A stretch of DNA of 64,000 nt from Sorangium cellulosum. GTDB lineage: Bacteria > Myxococcota_A > Polyangia > Polyangiales > Polyangiaceae. The stretch's first letter is position 1; each line of letters starts with the position of its first letter. The position numbers and the translations under genes were made by a program. Below are positions 1 through 8,895 of the stretch, in pieces. The DNA lies in NCBI GenBank assembly GCA_020720045.1, contig DYPH01000005.1:8759-72758 (forward strand), written 5' to 3'. Under the pieces are notes generated by a model that saw only the letters and a list, made by a program, of their open reading frames with translations, did not search any database and was not told the origin of the DNA.

Positions 1-94
1 GCGCCGGATCGGAGAATGCATTTGTCTCCGCCCGGCGAGGCGCCGGATCGGAGAATGCATTTGTCTCCGCCCGGCGAGGCGCCGGATCGGAGAA
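1..94. repeat. Tandem 39-bp hairpin repeat, 2.4 units, cut by the left edge
   Basis: Two identical 39-bp units (1-39 and 40-78) are followed by the first 16 bases of a third (79-94). Each unit can fold on itself: CGCCGG pairs with CCGGCG and CGGAGA with TCTCCG, around the loop ATGCATTTG. The array may continue left of the window. It lies just beyond the 3' end of comF. No repeat-spacer alternation is present, so it is not a CRISPR array. It could be a palindromic intergenic repeat or a repeat inside a gene outside the window. Confidence 0.8.
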
Positions 95-98
95 CACG

Positions 99-153
99 TT
101 AGCGAAGAACTCCGCGCCGTCTTCCGCTTCGCGGGCGGACAGGTCGTTGCTAA
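99..153. repeat. Imperfect inverted repeat overlapping the comF stop codon
   Basis: The segment opens with TTAGCGAAGAACTCCGC and closes with an imperfect reverse complement ending in GTTGCTAA. The outer five bases pair exactly and the inner part with mismatches. The right arm covers the comF stop codon (150-152). There is no T-run, so it is not a typical intrinsic terminator. It could be a degenerate palindromic element or chance structure in GC-rich DNA. Confidence 0.35.
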
Positions 154-806
154 ATCGCCCGCGTGAGGGCGTATGCGTGCACTATGCACGCTCCCCCCGC
201 GTAGAGCGCTTCCGTGGCGGCGGCGAGGGTCGCACCGGTCGTGACGACGTCGTCGACGAGGAGGATGCGTGCGTTTTGCACCTTTGTCGTCGACGCTCGG
301 AAGACGCCAAGCATGCCGCGGCGCCGCTCCTGCCCGCTTCGTGTCGCCTGACGGGCCGTCTCTGTGCGGACGAGGGCGTCGACGACCATCGGCTTGTTGA
401 GGCGCTCGGCGATCGGGCGTGCGAGCTGGGCGGCTGGGTTTCGGCCGCGTTCGGCGAGACGCGCCGGTGTCGACGGGATCGGCACCACGAAATCGATCTC
501 GCTGGCGAAGCTCGCGGGCGCGGGCAGGAGCGCAGCGGCAAGGAGTTCGCCGAGCGGCGCGCCAAGATCCCCCCGTCCTTCGTATTTCAAGCGCTGGACG
601 GCGAGCGCGATAGCGCCCCCGTGCACGTAGGGGGCGTGGACGTCGGCGTCGTTTCGGTGACCGGGCACGCGCTCAATCGTGACGACACAGCCCGTGCAGA
701 ATACATGATTTTCCGGGACGGTGGCGTCGCAGCTCGCACACGTGCGCGGGGCGTAGACGGCGACGAGGTGGCGGAGAATCGCGAAAGGGGGGAACCAGGC
801 AGACAT
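150..806 (-). CDS. comF: ComF family phosphoribosyltransferase-like protein
   Basis: The 218-residue protein has the ComF layout. A cytoplasmic zinc-ribbon-like segment with two CxxC pairs lies at about residues 23-40 (CASC and CTGC). The C-terminal type I phosphoribosyltransferase fold carries the PRPP loop ILLVDDVVTTGAT at about 181-193. ComF proteins take part in DNA uptake and recombination in competent bacteria, but their chemistry is unsettled, and presence here does not prove competence. The ATG at 806 is the only start consistent with the family. The Coq4-like gene ends 42 bp upstream on the same strand, so the two may share a transcript. A TGCA-N3-TGCA palindrome lies in its 3' end (178-188). 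Confidence 0.88.
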   Translation of the reverse strand: MSAWFPPFAILRHLVAVYAPRTCASCDATVPENHVFCTGCVVTIERVPGHRNDADVHAPYVHGGAIALAVQRLKYEGRGDLGAPLGELLAAALLPAPASFASEIDFVVPIPSTPARLAERGRNPAAQLARPIAERLNKPMVVDALVRTETARQATRSGQERRRGMLGVFRASTTKVQNARILLVDDVVTTGATLAAATEALYAGGACIVHAYALTRAI

Positions 807-848
807 GGCGCTCTGGTCGTCCGCGGCGCGCTGTTTGTTGCGTGAAAA

Positions 849-1379
849 CTATCCACGTGGGGCGCGAGGATGCCGCTTTTGAGGTCCGATGGCGATGCCC
901 GACCGGGGAACGCCGAGGCGCTCGCGGAGCGTCTCCACGTCGCCATCGAGTAGCGCTTCGTACTCGTTGTCGTCGTGGACGTGAAAAAGTGTTGTTTTGG
1001 TTTGATTTTCCGGAGATGCAGCCGCTTTCCACGCCGCCAACGCCCGTCGCGGCGCGAAGACGGCCCCAAAGAGTGCCAAGCTCGTGACGATCGCCGACAC
1101 GTAGGCATCGCAGCCGGGGAGCACACCGAGCCGGGCGCCGTTCCTCCGCCACTCAAAGATCGAGATTTCCGCCTCGCCAACGAGGTCGGTCCCGTAGCCG
1201 GTTGCCACATGGTGGAGGTCGTGGGCACGGAGGGCGGTCCGATGACGGGGCGTGTTCGGGATTTTCAGCGGGATGAAGAAGAAGGACGCGTCGGTCCAAG
1301 GGGCGTCGTATTCTTCGACGCGGAAGCCATTTTCGGCGAGGTAGCGATCGCGGGCAGCACGGAGCGGGGATAGGCCCAT
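849..1379 (-). CDS. Coq4-like protein with HDxxH-x11-E motif
   Basis: I take the ATG at 1379 (176 residues, MGLSPLRAARDRYL) over an upstream in-frame start at 1505, because conservation-like sequence begins there. Residues 53-69 read HDLHHVATGYGTDLVGE, which fits exactly the metal-binding HDxxH-x11-E signature of the Coq4 family (H53, D54, H57, E69). Eukaryotic Coq4 acts in ubiquinone synthesis at ring carbon C1. Bacterial relatives are poorly characterised, so the substrate here is unknown. No other quinone gene is nearby. The gene precedes comF by 42 bp on the same strand and diverges from the Pro-rich gene, sharing a 191-bp upstream region with it. The C-terminal half has hydrophobic stretches. 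Confidence 0.7.
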   Translation of the reverse strand: MGLSPLRAARDRYLAENGFRVEEYDAPWTDASFFFIPLKIPNTPRHRTALRAHDLHHVATGYGTDLVGEAEISIFEWRRNGARLGVLPGCDAYVSAIVTSLALFGAVFAPRRALAAWKAAASPENQTKTTLFHVHDDNEYEALLDGDVETLRERLGVPRSGIAIGPQKRHPRAPRG

Positions 1380-1570
1380 GGCGGAAGAGTAAGGTCGCGC
1401 TTCCCCGCCGACCAGGCCGATTCGCTGTCGCATCCTGGAGTTCCCGCCACGGTTCGGATAAGCTCGCCGCGCCCGACGGCCCAAGGCTTTTGGTCGCCCC
1501 ACCACTCAGGCTTGGGACGAAATAACTCCTCGATTTTGCGATAACTTCGGCTGGAACAACGAGAGCGCCC

Positions 1571-3901
1571 GTGACCGACAAGCCTGCACCGCCGAAAGCG
1601 TCGACCGATCGCGGTCACGCCGACTCCCCGCTCGGCGCTCCGCCGGCGATGCGACCGAAGGCGCCGTCGATTCCCCCGCCGCTGCCGGCACGCATTCAAC
1701 CACCCGCCGCGAAGCCGGGGCCGCTCGTCGTGAGCCCGCACCCGCCGGCGGCGAAGCCGATGAACTCGACGGTCGGTACGAAGTCGGCGTCGCCGGTGAC
1801 CTCCCCGAATCGACCGGAGCCGCCTCGCGGCCGTGTGAGTACCCTCGTCGGGCAGGGGGAAGGAGTTACCTCCAAGGGGGCGCCGATCCCCGCGCCGACG
1901 GCACCCAACGGCGGCCGCCAAGCGATCACGCGGCCTCCGCCGTTCGATCCGGGGCGTGCGTCGGTTCACGATGAAATCGATGAGGATTTGCTCGCAACAA
2001 CCGAGCAGCGCTCGGTCGCTCTTGAAGACCTCGCCGCGACCGCGGAGCGCGTCTCGATCGACCTCGCTTCGACCGGCGAACTTCTGACGACGGGCGAATA
2101 TGTGGCGACGCCCGCGCCACCTATCCGCTCTGCCCGCCCGACGCTTATGGGAATCAAGGGGGAGACGCCCGCGCCGGCCCCCGTCGTCGCCAAGCCGGCG
2201 ACCCCGCCGCCGGGGAAGGTCGCGACGACGACGCGCCCTTCGTCGCCTTCGGCGATCGCGAAGGTGAACCTCGTCCAAAAGGCGGTGCCGGCGAAGAAGA
2301 CGCTCGTCCCCGCCGTTGAAGAGTCGCTCCCGTCGAACCTCCTCGTGACCGATTCGCTGCCGGCGCTCCCCGTCGGCTCTTCGGAGCTGCTCCCCGAGTC
2401 CCCCTCGGAGCCGGCGCTTGAGGTGGAGATCGTTGAAGAACTTCCGGCGAAGGCGCCGCCGGTGAAGCGCGCAACTGTGCAGACGCTCCCGCCGCCGTCG
2501 CTTCCGCCCCCGCCGGTCCGTCCTCGGGCGCCGAGCGTGCCTCCGCCGGCGATGCGGCCTCAAGTCGCCACGATCCCGCCGACGCCGTTGAAGCCGGTCG
2601 CCGCGACCCCACAAGTCCCGGCGCGGTCCTCGGCGCCGCCGGACGTTGCCATTCCGCGCCCGTCGAAATCGCCGCGCGATCTAGAAACCTGGCGACCGTC
2701 CCAGCCGATGAAGCGCGACGGAACCAGCCAAATGTCGACGTTTGCCATCGTCGGCGCGGTCCTCGTCGCTGCCGGCGGCGCCTACGTGCTCGGACGCCAG
2801 TCTTCGGACAGCGGCGTGAAGCCGCTCGTCTCGGCGACGGTCTCCGTGACGGCGCCCGCCTCGACGACCGCCGCTTCTGTTGCCGTCGCGAGCGCCGAGC
2901 CGGCGAAGGTCGCAAGTTACTCAAAGTGCCGCAAAGAAGGCGGCGCCAAAGCGATGGCGACCGGCGTATTTGCTAGAGTTCCTGCGGAGTTGCTCGTGGA
3001 GCCCTCCGGTGACCTCGCGGTCGCCTTTGCCGACAAGGCCCGCAACGCGAAGGTCTTCGGCCTCGGTGCAGATTTGTCGGTTGCGACCACCCAAGCGTCG
3101 CCAGCGACCTTCGACGTCAAGCGGGCGGTCCCGTTCCTCGATGCGGACGGGAAGCTCGCCGTCGCGGCAGAAGGGGCTGATGTTTCTGCCGATTTCGCCT
3201 CGCGCCGCCGCGTGCAAGGGGCACCGATCGACTTCGGGATTCAGAAGAAAGCGCTCGCCGTCGTGACGCGCGGCTCGTCGAACGTTGAGACCGTTCCCGG
3301 AACGGAAGGGGTCGGTGCCGATCTCGAAGCGCTCCGCGCCCACTCCTCGAACGGAACCCTCGTCGGGTACGCCTTCCGTCGACGCGGTGCGATCTGGGCA
3401 GGCGCCCTCACCGTCTCCAGCAGTGGCAAAGGGCCGCGCACCTTCCAAGGGCTCGGCGAGGTCGTCGGCGCGCCGTCGGTCGCCGCCTCGGACGGCAAAT
3501 TCGCGGTCGCCTGGGCCGATCGCGTCGGCGAAGACGATCCCTGGCAGGTCCGTCTCGCCTTCGGCGATGCCGAGGCGGTCGGTGCACCGGTCGCCTTCGC
3601 GCGCCCGGCCGGCGGACTTGGAACCGGAGCATTTTCGCCGTCTTTGGCCGCGCTCCCCGGCGGTCGCTTCCTCCTTGCCTGGACGGAAGAAGGGGAGGAC
3701 GGCAACCACCAGGTCCGCGGCGAAGTCCTCGACGCGACTGGTGCCGCCGTTTCGCCGCCGGTTGTCCTCTCGGAACCGAGCTTCAACGCCGGGCAGCCGG
3801 CCGCCGCCCTCGGCAAAGACGGGAAGGGGGGCGTCGCCTTCTTCCACGCCACCGAGGCTGGCGGCTTCGATCTCGTCGTGAGCCGCGTGCTCTGCGAGTG
3901 A
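1571..3901 (+). CDS. Pro-rich single-pass membrane protein with predicted extracytoplasmic propeller-like domain
   Basis: The 776-residue product has three parts. Residues 1-388 are Pro/Ala/Val-rich and probably disordered, with a short acidic stretch (DEIDEDLL) near residue 137. One membrane helix lies at about 390-408 (STFAIVGAVLVAAGGAYVLG). Residues 450-776 form a Cys-poor region of repeated beta-type segments resembling a WD40/TolB-type propeller. Topology is probably N-in, C-out. The start is GTG with GAGAG six bases upstream. The layout resembles signal-coupled scaffold proteins of Myxococcota but I recognise no family. It diverges from the Coq4-like gene; tex follows about 100 bp downstream. 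Confidence 0.72.
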   Translation: MTDKPAPPKASTDRGHADSPLGAPPAMRPKAPSIPPPLPARIQPPAAKPGPLVVSPHPPAAKPMNSTVGTKSASPVTSPNRPEPPRGRVSTLVGQGEGVTSKGAPIPAPTAPNGGRQAITRPPPFDPGRASVHDEIDEDLLATTEQRSVALEDLAATAERVSIDLASTGELLTTGEYVATPAPPIRSARPTLMGIKGETPAPAPVVAKPATPPPGKVATTTRPSSPSAIAKVNLVQKAVPAKKTLVPAVEESLPSNLLVTDSLPALPVGSSELLPESPSEPALEVEIVEELPAKAPPVKRATVQTLPPPSLPPPPVRPRAPSVPPPAMRPQVATIPPTPLKPVAATPQVPARSSAPPDVAIPRPSKSPRDLETWRPSQPMKRDGTSQMSTFAIVGAVLVAAGGAYVLGRQSSDSGVKPLVSATVSVTAPASTTAASVAVASAEPAKVASYSKCRKEGGAKAMATGVFARVPAELLVEPSGDLAVAFADKARNAKVFGLGADLSVATTQASPATFDVKRAVPFLDADGKLAVAAEGADVSADFASRRRVQGAPIDFGIQKKALAVVTRGSSNVETVPGTEGVGADLEALRAHSSNGTLVGYAFRRRGAIWAGALTVSSSGKGPRTFQGLGEVVGAPSVAASDGKFAVAWADRVGEDDPWQVRLAFGDAEAVGAPVAFARPAGGLGTGAFSPSLAALPGGRFLLAWTEEGEDGNHQVRGEVLDATGAAVSPPVVLSEPSFNAGQPAAALGKDGKGGVAFFHATEAGGFDLVVSRVLCE

Positions 3902-4000
3902 GGGCGGGCCACATCGACGAGCGTCGACTTCGCGAGGAAAAAAGAGCTCCTTGCAAGTCAAGACTTGTCGGAACGCGCGTTCAGTCTAAGGGTGCCGGCG

Positions 4001-6367
4001 ATGACCGAGCCCTACGACCTCGCCGCCGTTTCCACGCCCGCCAAGAAGCCGACATTCGACCCGGCACCGATGATCGCGCTGGAGCTCGCGCTTCCGCTTG
4101 CGGCGGTTCGGGTCGTCGCCGAGCTCCTCGAAGGGGGGGCGACCGTCCCCTTCATCGCGCGCTACCGGAAGGAGCAGACCCAGGGGCTCGACGAGGTCCA
4201 GATCCGCACCATCGAGGAGAAGCGCGCCTACTACATCGAGGTGGCCGAGCGCCGTGTCGCGATCCTCACCGAGATCGAGAGCCAGGGGAAGCTCACGCCG
4301 GAGCTTCGCAAAACCCTCGAAAATTGCTGGGTAAAGGCGACTCTCGAAGATCTCTACCTCCCCTACAAGCCGAAGCGCCGCACGCGCGCAATGATCGCCA
4401 AGGAGCGCGGCCTCGAGCCGCTCGCGCTCAAGATCCTCGGCATGGAGGCGGGCAATCCGGAGGCGGAGGCGCTCGCCTTCGTCGACGCCGCGAAGGAGGT
4501 CGCCGATGTAAAGGCGGCCCTCGCTGGCGCGAAGGACATCGTCGCCGAAATTGTGGCGGAAGACGCCGACGTCCGCGGCCTCGTCCGGCAGACCTTCGAG
4601 CAGGAGGGGGTCGTCGAGTGCAAGAAAGCCGACGACTCCACGGCGCCGACAAAATTTGAAATTTATTATGATTTCCAGGAGAAAGTCGCGACGATCCCCT
4701 CGCACCGCTACCTGGCGATTCGGCGTGGGGAGACGGAGAACGTCCTCCGCGGGAAAATCGTCGTCGATGAGCTCGCCCTCGCCGGCCGCATCGCCGAAAA
4801 GCGTGGCGTTCGTGGCGCAGCGACGCAAAACCTGACCTTCACCAACCTCTACCGGGATGCCATCGGCGAGGCGACGCGACGCCTCATCGTCCCGAGCATC
4901 GAGAGCGACGTCCGCATCGACATGAAGCTCAAGGCGGACCGGGATGCCGTCCAGATCTTCGCGGAAAACCTGCGGAAATTGCTGCTTGCGGCGCCGCTCG
5001 GTCGCCGAGTCGTCCTCGGGGTTGACCCCGGCCAGCGGACCGGCTGCAAGTGTGTCGTCGTCGACGACACCGGGAAGCTCCTCGAATACACGTTGATCAA
5101 CCTCGTGACCGGCAGCGCCGCTGTTGCTCACGCGGAGAAGACGATCGTCGAACTCGCGAAAAAGTATAACTTTTACGCGGTCGCCGTCGGCAACGGGACC
5201 CACGGCCGCGAGACCTACGAATTCGTCCGCGACGTGCTCAAGAAGGCGGGCCACAAGGATGCCGTCGTCGTCTCGGTCAGCGAGAGCGGCGCGTCGGTCT
5301 ACTCGGCGAGCGACCTCGCCCGCGAGGAATTCCCCGACCTCGACCTCACCGTCCGCGGCGCGATCTCCATCGCCCGCCGCCTCCAGGATCCGCTCGCCGA
5401 GCTCGTAAAAGTCGACCCGAAGGCGATCGGTGTTGGCCAGTACCAGCACGACGTCTTCCAGCCGCTCCTCAAGCGCAAGCTCGAGGAAGTCATTGAATCT
5501 TGTGTAAATACTGTCGGTGTCGAGCTCAACACCGCGAGCGCGCCGCTCCTCGCGAAGGTCGCCGGCATCGGGCCGACCCTCGCCAAGCGCATCGTGAAGC
5601 ACCGCGAAGAGACCGGCCCGTTCCCCTCGCGAGACGCGCTCAAGAAGGTCACCGGCCTCGGCCCGAAGACCTACGAGCAGGCGGCCGGCTTCGTCCGCGT
5701 CCGCAACGGCGCCCACCCCCTCGATGGCAGCGCCGTCCACCCGGAGCGCTACGCCCTCGTCGAGAAGATCGCGAGCGACGCCGGCATCCCGCTCACCGAC
5801 TTCGTCGGGAACGAAAAGGCTGTAAAATCGATTCGTTGGAACAGCTACGTTTCCGCGGACGTCGGCCTACCGACCCTCGAAGACATCCAGAAGGAGCTCA
5901 TGAAGCCGGGGCGCGATCCCCGCGACGCCTTCGAGCCGCCCGCCTTCCGCGACGACGTCCGGACGATGGAAGACCTGAAGCAGGACATGGTCCTGGAAGG
6001 GGTCGTCACGAACGTCACCGCATTTGGGGCGTTCGTCGACATCGGCGTCCACCAGGATGGGCTCGTCCACATCTCCCAGCTCTCCGATCGCTTCGTGAGC
6101 GACCCCCACCAAGTGGTGAAAGTCGGCGAAAAGCTTTCGGTTCGCGTCCTTGAGGTCGACCTCGTCCGCAAGCGCATCGCCCTCACCGCGAAGAGCGGCG
6201 TCACCGCGAAGAGCGAGGGGATCGCCCCGCAGGCGCCCCGCGGCCCCAACGACCGCGGTGGTCGTGCCCCCCAGGGGCGCCCCCAGAACCAGGCCAAGAT
6301 GCCGGCGCAAAAGGCCTTTGAGAACAACCCGTTCGCCGCCTTGAAGGGGCTCACGCTCAAGAACTGA
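4001..6367 (+). CDS. tex: Tex, S1-domain RNA-binding transcription accessory protein
   Basis: The 788-residue protein matches Tex over its full length. It has the N-terminal Tex domain with FIARYRKEQT, a YqgF/RNase H-like domain from about residue 335 (GVDPGQRTGCK near 340), tandem helix-hairpin-helix motifs around 515-570 (VAGIGPTLAKRIV, VTGLGPKTYEQ), and a C-terminal S1 domain from about 660 (GAFVDIGVHQDGLVH). A disordered basic tail follows. Tex binds nucleic acid and affects transcription and stress survival. I chose ATG 4001 over TTG 3965 because AAGGG lies eight bases upstream. A strong terminator follows. A cluster of AT-rich codons (4651-4675) encodes KFEIYYDF. Confidence 0.95.
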   Translation: MTEPYDLAAVSTPAKKPTFDPAPMIALELALPLAAVRVVAELLEGGATVPFIARYRKEQTQGLDEVQIRTIEEKRAYYIEVAERRVAILTEIESQGKLTPELRKTLENCWVKATLEDLYLPYKPKRRTRAMIAKERGLEPLALKILGMEAGNPEAEALAFVDAAKEVADVKAALAGAKDIVAEIVAEDADVRGLVRQTFEQEGVVECKKADDSTAPTKFEIYYDFQEKVATIPSHRYLAIRRGETENVLRGKIVVDELALAGRIAEKRGVRGAATQNLTFTNLYRDAIGEATRRLIVPSIESDVRIDMKLKADRDAVQIFAENLRKLLLAAPLGRRVVLGVDPGQRTGCKCVVVDDTGKLLEYTLINLVTGSAAVAHAEKTIVELAKKYNFYAVAVGNGTHGRETYEFVRDVLKKAGHKDAVVVSVSESGASVYSASDLAREEFPDLDLTVRGAISIARRLQDPLAELVKVDPKAIGVGQYQHDVFQPLLKRKLEEVIESCVNTVGVELNTASAPLLAKVAGIGPTLAKRIVKHREETGPFPSRDALKKVTGLGPKTYEQAAGFVRVRNGAHPLDGSAVHPERYALVEKIASDAGIPLTDFVGNEKAVKSIRWNSYVSADVGLPTLEDIQKELMKPGRDPRDAFEPPAFRDDVRTMEDLKQDMVLEGVVTNVTAFGAFVDIGVHQDGLVHISQLSDRFVSDPHQVVKVGEKLSVRVLEVDLVRKRIALTAKSGVTAKSEGIAPQAPRGPNDRGGRAPQGRPQNQAKMPAQKAFENNPFAALKGLTLKN

Positions 6368-6388
6368 GCCGCTGGGACCCTCCAAAAG

Positions 6389-6424
6389 AAACCCCGGGAA
6401 TCCGCTTGGATTTCCCGGGGTTTT
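6389..6424. terminator. Intrinsic terminator between convergent tex and dsbD
   Basis: A 15-bp stem with one bulged base pairs AAACCCCGGGAATCC with its complement around GCTT. A-runs and T-runs on the two sides make it usable in both directions. It separates tex (+) from dsbD (-). Confidence 0.9.
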
Positions 6425-6444
6425 GCATTCCAGTTGGTCGAACT

Positions 6445-7845
6445 CTAATGCACTTTCGCCATCGCGGCGGCGAAGGCCTCCGGCTTCACAAACTCGGTAA
6501 ACCGCGCCACCTCTTTGCCGGAAGAATCGAGAAGCACGACCGTCGGGAGCCCGCGAACATCATATTTCTTCTTCGCCGCGGCGACTTCCGGGAGATCGTC
6601 GTCGGTGGCGTCGACAGAAATCGGAACAAACCGGACCCCTTCCTTGCGCACCCGGGGATCGGGGAAGGTCTCGTGCTCAAGCTCTTTGCAGGCCTTGCAC
6701 CAGGAGGCGCCGAAGTCGATCAGGACCGGCTTCTTTTCGGCAGTCGCTTTGGCAATCCCAACTTTTTCGTCGGTCACAAAGACCATATTCGGGGGCGGCG
6801 GCTCGTCCTTCATCATGCGGAGCGCCTCCGTACGGGCCGCATCTGCTTTGCGGGCATCGGTCCAGCCGAGCAGGAGAAACAAACCGAGTACTGACGGCAG
6901 AATACTGCCCAACTTCGTCGGCTTTGAGAGGTGGGCGATCGGGCTCTTTCGGCGCTCCGCCGCAATGTGAACCCCGCCAAGGGCGATTCCGGCGATCACG
7001 AGAACGCCTGCGATCGCGCCAAATGTCGGGGAAGGGAGGATCATGCCGGCAAAGAGGTTCGGCCAGCGGTCCCGCGTGTACGAGAGGGCCATGTAGGCAA
7101 GGACGACGCCGCTCCCCCATTTGATCCCCATCATCCAGGCGCCCCCCTTTGGGAGATTGACGGCGAAGGCGCCCGCCAGAAAGAAGGGGATCCCGAGGCC
7201 GAGGGAAAATGCGAACATCGCGAGCGAACCGAAGAGGACATTCTTCGTCTCTCCGATCCAGATCAGCATCCCGGTCATGAAGGGGCCCGTGCACGGCGCG
7301 GCGACGAGACCCATTACTAACCCGAGGGAAAACGCCCCTTTGAAGCCGACGCCACCAACGGTGGAGAGCTTGTTGGTCATTCCCGAGGGGAGCGTCAGCT
7401 CAAAGGCGCCAAACATGCTCGCCGAGAGGGCGGCGAAAATCACCACGATCGCCCCGACGACGTAGGGGTTCGCGAGCGCCGACCCCATGACGCTCCCCGT
7501 GTAACCGGCGATGACGCCCATCGGCGTGAAAAGAGCTGCGATTCCAAGGACAAACGTCGCGGAGAGTGCCGACCCTCGTGCTCGCGAGCCGCCGTCGGTG
7601 GCGCCGAAAATAGAGACGGTGATCGGAACCATCGGCCACACACAGGGGGTGAGCGACGCGAGAAGCCCAAAGACGAGCGACATCGCGAGGGCCAGCGGCA
7701 TGCTCTTTTGCGCGTAGGCGGCGAACTGCGACGTGTTGGAGCCCTCCGCGTGCGCGAGCGCCGGAAGCAGCAGGAGTGCACCGGCGAGCGCGCTCGCAAC
7801 GGCCGCAGACCGACGGGGGATCGGAAGGAAGAGTTTCGAATTCAC
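6445..7845 (-). CDS. dsbD: DsbD-type thiol:disulfide interchange protein, no N-terminal alpha domain
   Basis: The 466-residue protein starts with a signal peptide (about 1-33). About eight hydrophobic helices of the DsbD/CcdA transporter domain follow, with the paired cysteines in LTPCVWPMVP and VAAPCTGPF. A C-terminal thioredoxin domain carries W382-C383-K-A-C386. The family moves electrons from cytoplasmic thioredoxin to periplasmic thiol proteins. The periplasmic N-terminal alpha domain of classical DsbD is missing, so a separate periplasmic acceptor is expected. The redoxin-like lipoprotein at 42 kb is a possible partner, but this is only inference. The gene is monocistronic and faces tex across a terminator. 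Confidence 0.9.
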   Translation of the reverse strand: MNSKLFLPIPRRSAAVASALAGALLLLPALAHAEGSNTSQFAAYAQKSMPLALAMSLVFGLLASLTPCVWPMVPITVSIFGATDGGSRARGSALSATFVLGIAALFTPMGVIAGYTGSVMGSALANPYVVGAIVVIFAALSASMFGAFELTLPSGMTNKLSTVGGVGFKGAFSLGLVMGLVAAPCTGPFMTGMLIWIGETKNVLFGSLAMFAFSLGLGIPFFLAGAFAVNLPKGGAWMMGIKWGSGVVLAYMALSYTRDRWPNLFAGMILPSPTFGAIAGVLVIAGIALGGVHIAAERRKSPIAHLSKPTKLGSILPSVLGLFLLLGWTDARKADAARTEALRMMKDEPPPPNMVFVTDEKVGIAKATAEKKPVLIDFGASWCKACKELEHETFPDPRVRKEGVRFVPISVDATDDDLPEVAAAKKKYDVRGLPTVVLLDSSGKEVARFTEFVKPEAFAAAMAKVH

Positions 7846-8039
7846 GGGCTTTTTCTCTGCGTCGTGGGGGAGCGGGCGCGTCTAGGAACGTCCAGCCGGC
7901 ATCGTAGTGCGAATCGGCGAGGGCTCCGAGCGGGGAATCACGCGACGTGATCGTCGGCGTCGCTGCCCGATGCTCCTCGCTAACTCCGCAAGGATGTGTG
8001 TGGTCCGCAAAAAATTCCGAATCTTTGCTCGCGCTTGGT

Positions 8040-8069
8040 CGAAATTCCTTGGTGTACCAAGGAATTTCG
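8040..8069. promoter_or_regulatory. 30-bp near-perfect palindrome upstream of TPR gene
   Basis: Two exact 13-base arms (CGAAATTCCTTGG and its reverse complement) flank a 4-base spacer, TGTA. The element is AT-rich for this genome and ends 44 bases before the chosen start of the TPR gene. It also lies about 195 bp upstream of the dsbD start. The size and symmetry fit an operator for a dimeric regulator. There is no T-run, so termination is unlikely. The regulator is unknown. Confidence 0.6.
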
Positions 8070-8113
8070 TTCGACTAGGTGACGGCATGATGTGTGGATG
8101 CTACACCCGTCGT

Positions 8114-8878
8114 ATGGCCAAAGCAGCGGTTCGGGAAGTACCTCCGCTCGGTCCCGAGGAGTGCCTTCAACAGGCTCTCGGGGCGACGACGGCGGTTGCG
8201 CGCGTCCGCCTCGCGCGGACCGGACTTGCGGCGCCAACCTTCGAAGACCTCGAAATTCAAGGTCTTCTTCTTCGCGAACTCCATCGGGGGCTCCTCGACC
8301 AGGGGCTCTTTGAGGCTGCGGAAGAAGCGGCGCTCCAAGGGGCGGCGGTGTTTTCGAAGAACCGCGATGAAGATGCGGAGCCGCTGGAAGATGTGCTCCT
8401 CCAATTGGCCGCCCGAGCGGCGCTTGCCCGAGGGGACGGGGAGACGGCGATCGCCCACGTCCAGCGCGCCGCACGAAAGGCGCCCAAGGGGCGTCGTGCC
8501 TTCCATCACTGGACGCTCGGTTCGCTGCAATTTCTCGCAAAGCGCTACAGCGAAGCGGCGACGTCGCTGGCCCGTGCGTCGCGACTTTCCGGCGGCGATG
8601 CTCCCGGAAAAGCCTTGTATCGCGGCCATTTGGCACTCGTAAAGACCGCCCAAGGCGAGCCCCCAGCCGACCTTCAAGCCATCGTGAACGCGCTCGCCGC
8701 GTCGCCGACGGCGGCCGGTTACGGGGGCTTTGTGCTTGGCCATCTTGCCTACGCGGCCGGGGAATTTCCCACGGCGGAGCGGTATCTGCGCCGCTTCCTC
8801 GCCGGCACCCAGGACGTCGCGCTCGCCGGCGAAATCGCGATGAGTCAGGCGACCTTGGCGAAGATCACCGAGGGGTGA
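8114..8878 (+). CDS. TPR-repeat protein
   Basis: The protein has 254 residues from ATG 8114 (MAKAAVREVPPLGPEE). It is almost entirely helical with Ala/Leu periodicity typical of tetratricopeptide repeats, for example RAFHHWTLGSLQFLAKRYSE and GFVLGHLAYAAGEFPTAERY. An in-frame extension to 7907 was rejected because it is Arg-rich and would run through the 30-bp palindrome. There is no signal peptide, so a cytoplasmic scaffold role is likely. The 3' end converges on the kinase gene with a 17-bp gap and no clear terminator. Partner proteins are unknown. Confidence 0.72.
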   Translation: MAKAAVREVPPLGPEECLQQALGATTAVARVRLARTGLAAPTFEDLEIQGLLLRELHRGLLDQGLFEAAEEAALQGAAVFSKNRDEDAEPLEDVLLQLAARAALARGDGETAIAHVQRAARKAPKGRRAFHHWTLGSLQFLAKRYSEAATSLARASRLSGGDAPGKALYRGHLALVKTAQGEPPADLQAIVNALAASPTAAGYGGFVLGHLAYAAGEFPTAERYLRRFLAGTQDVALAGEIAMSQATLAKITEG

Positions 8879-8895
8879 GTCCCGGCGTCCGGGTG

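Noticed and set aside
1-94. CRISPR array
   Set aside because: Units are directly tandem with no variable spacers, and no cas gene is seen.
3986-5740. Long open frame antisense to tex
   Set aside because: Composition mirrors the tex codons (Leu/Asp/Glu/Arg); no domain or start signal.
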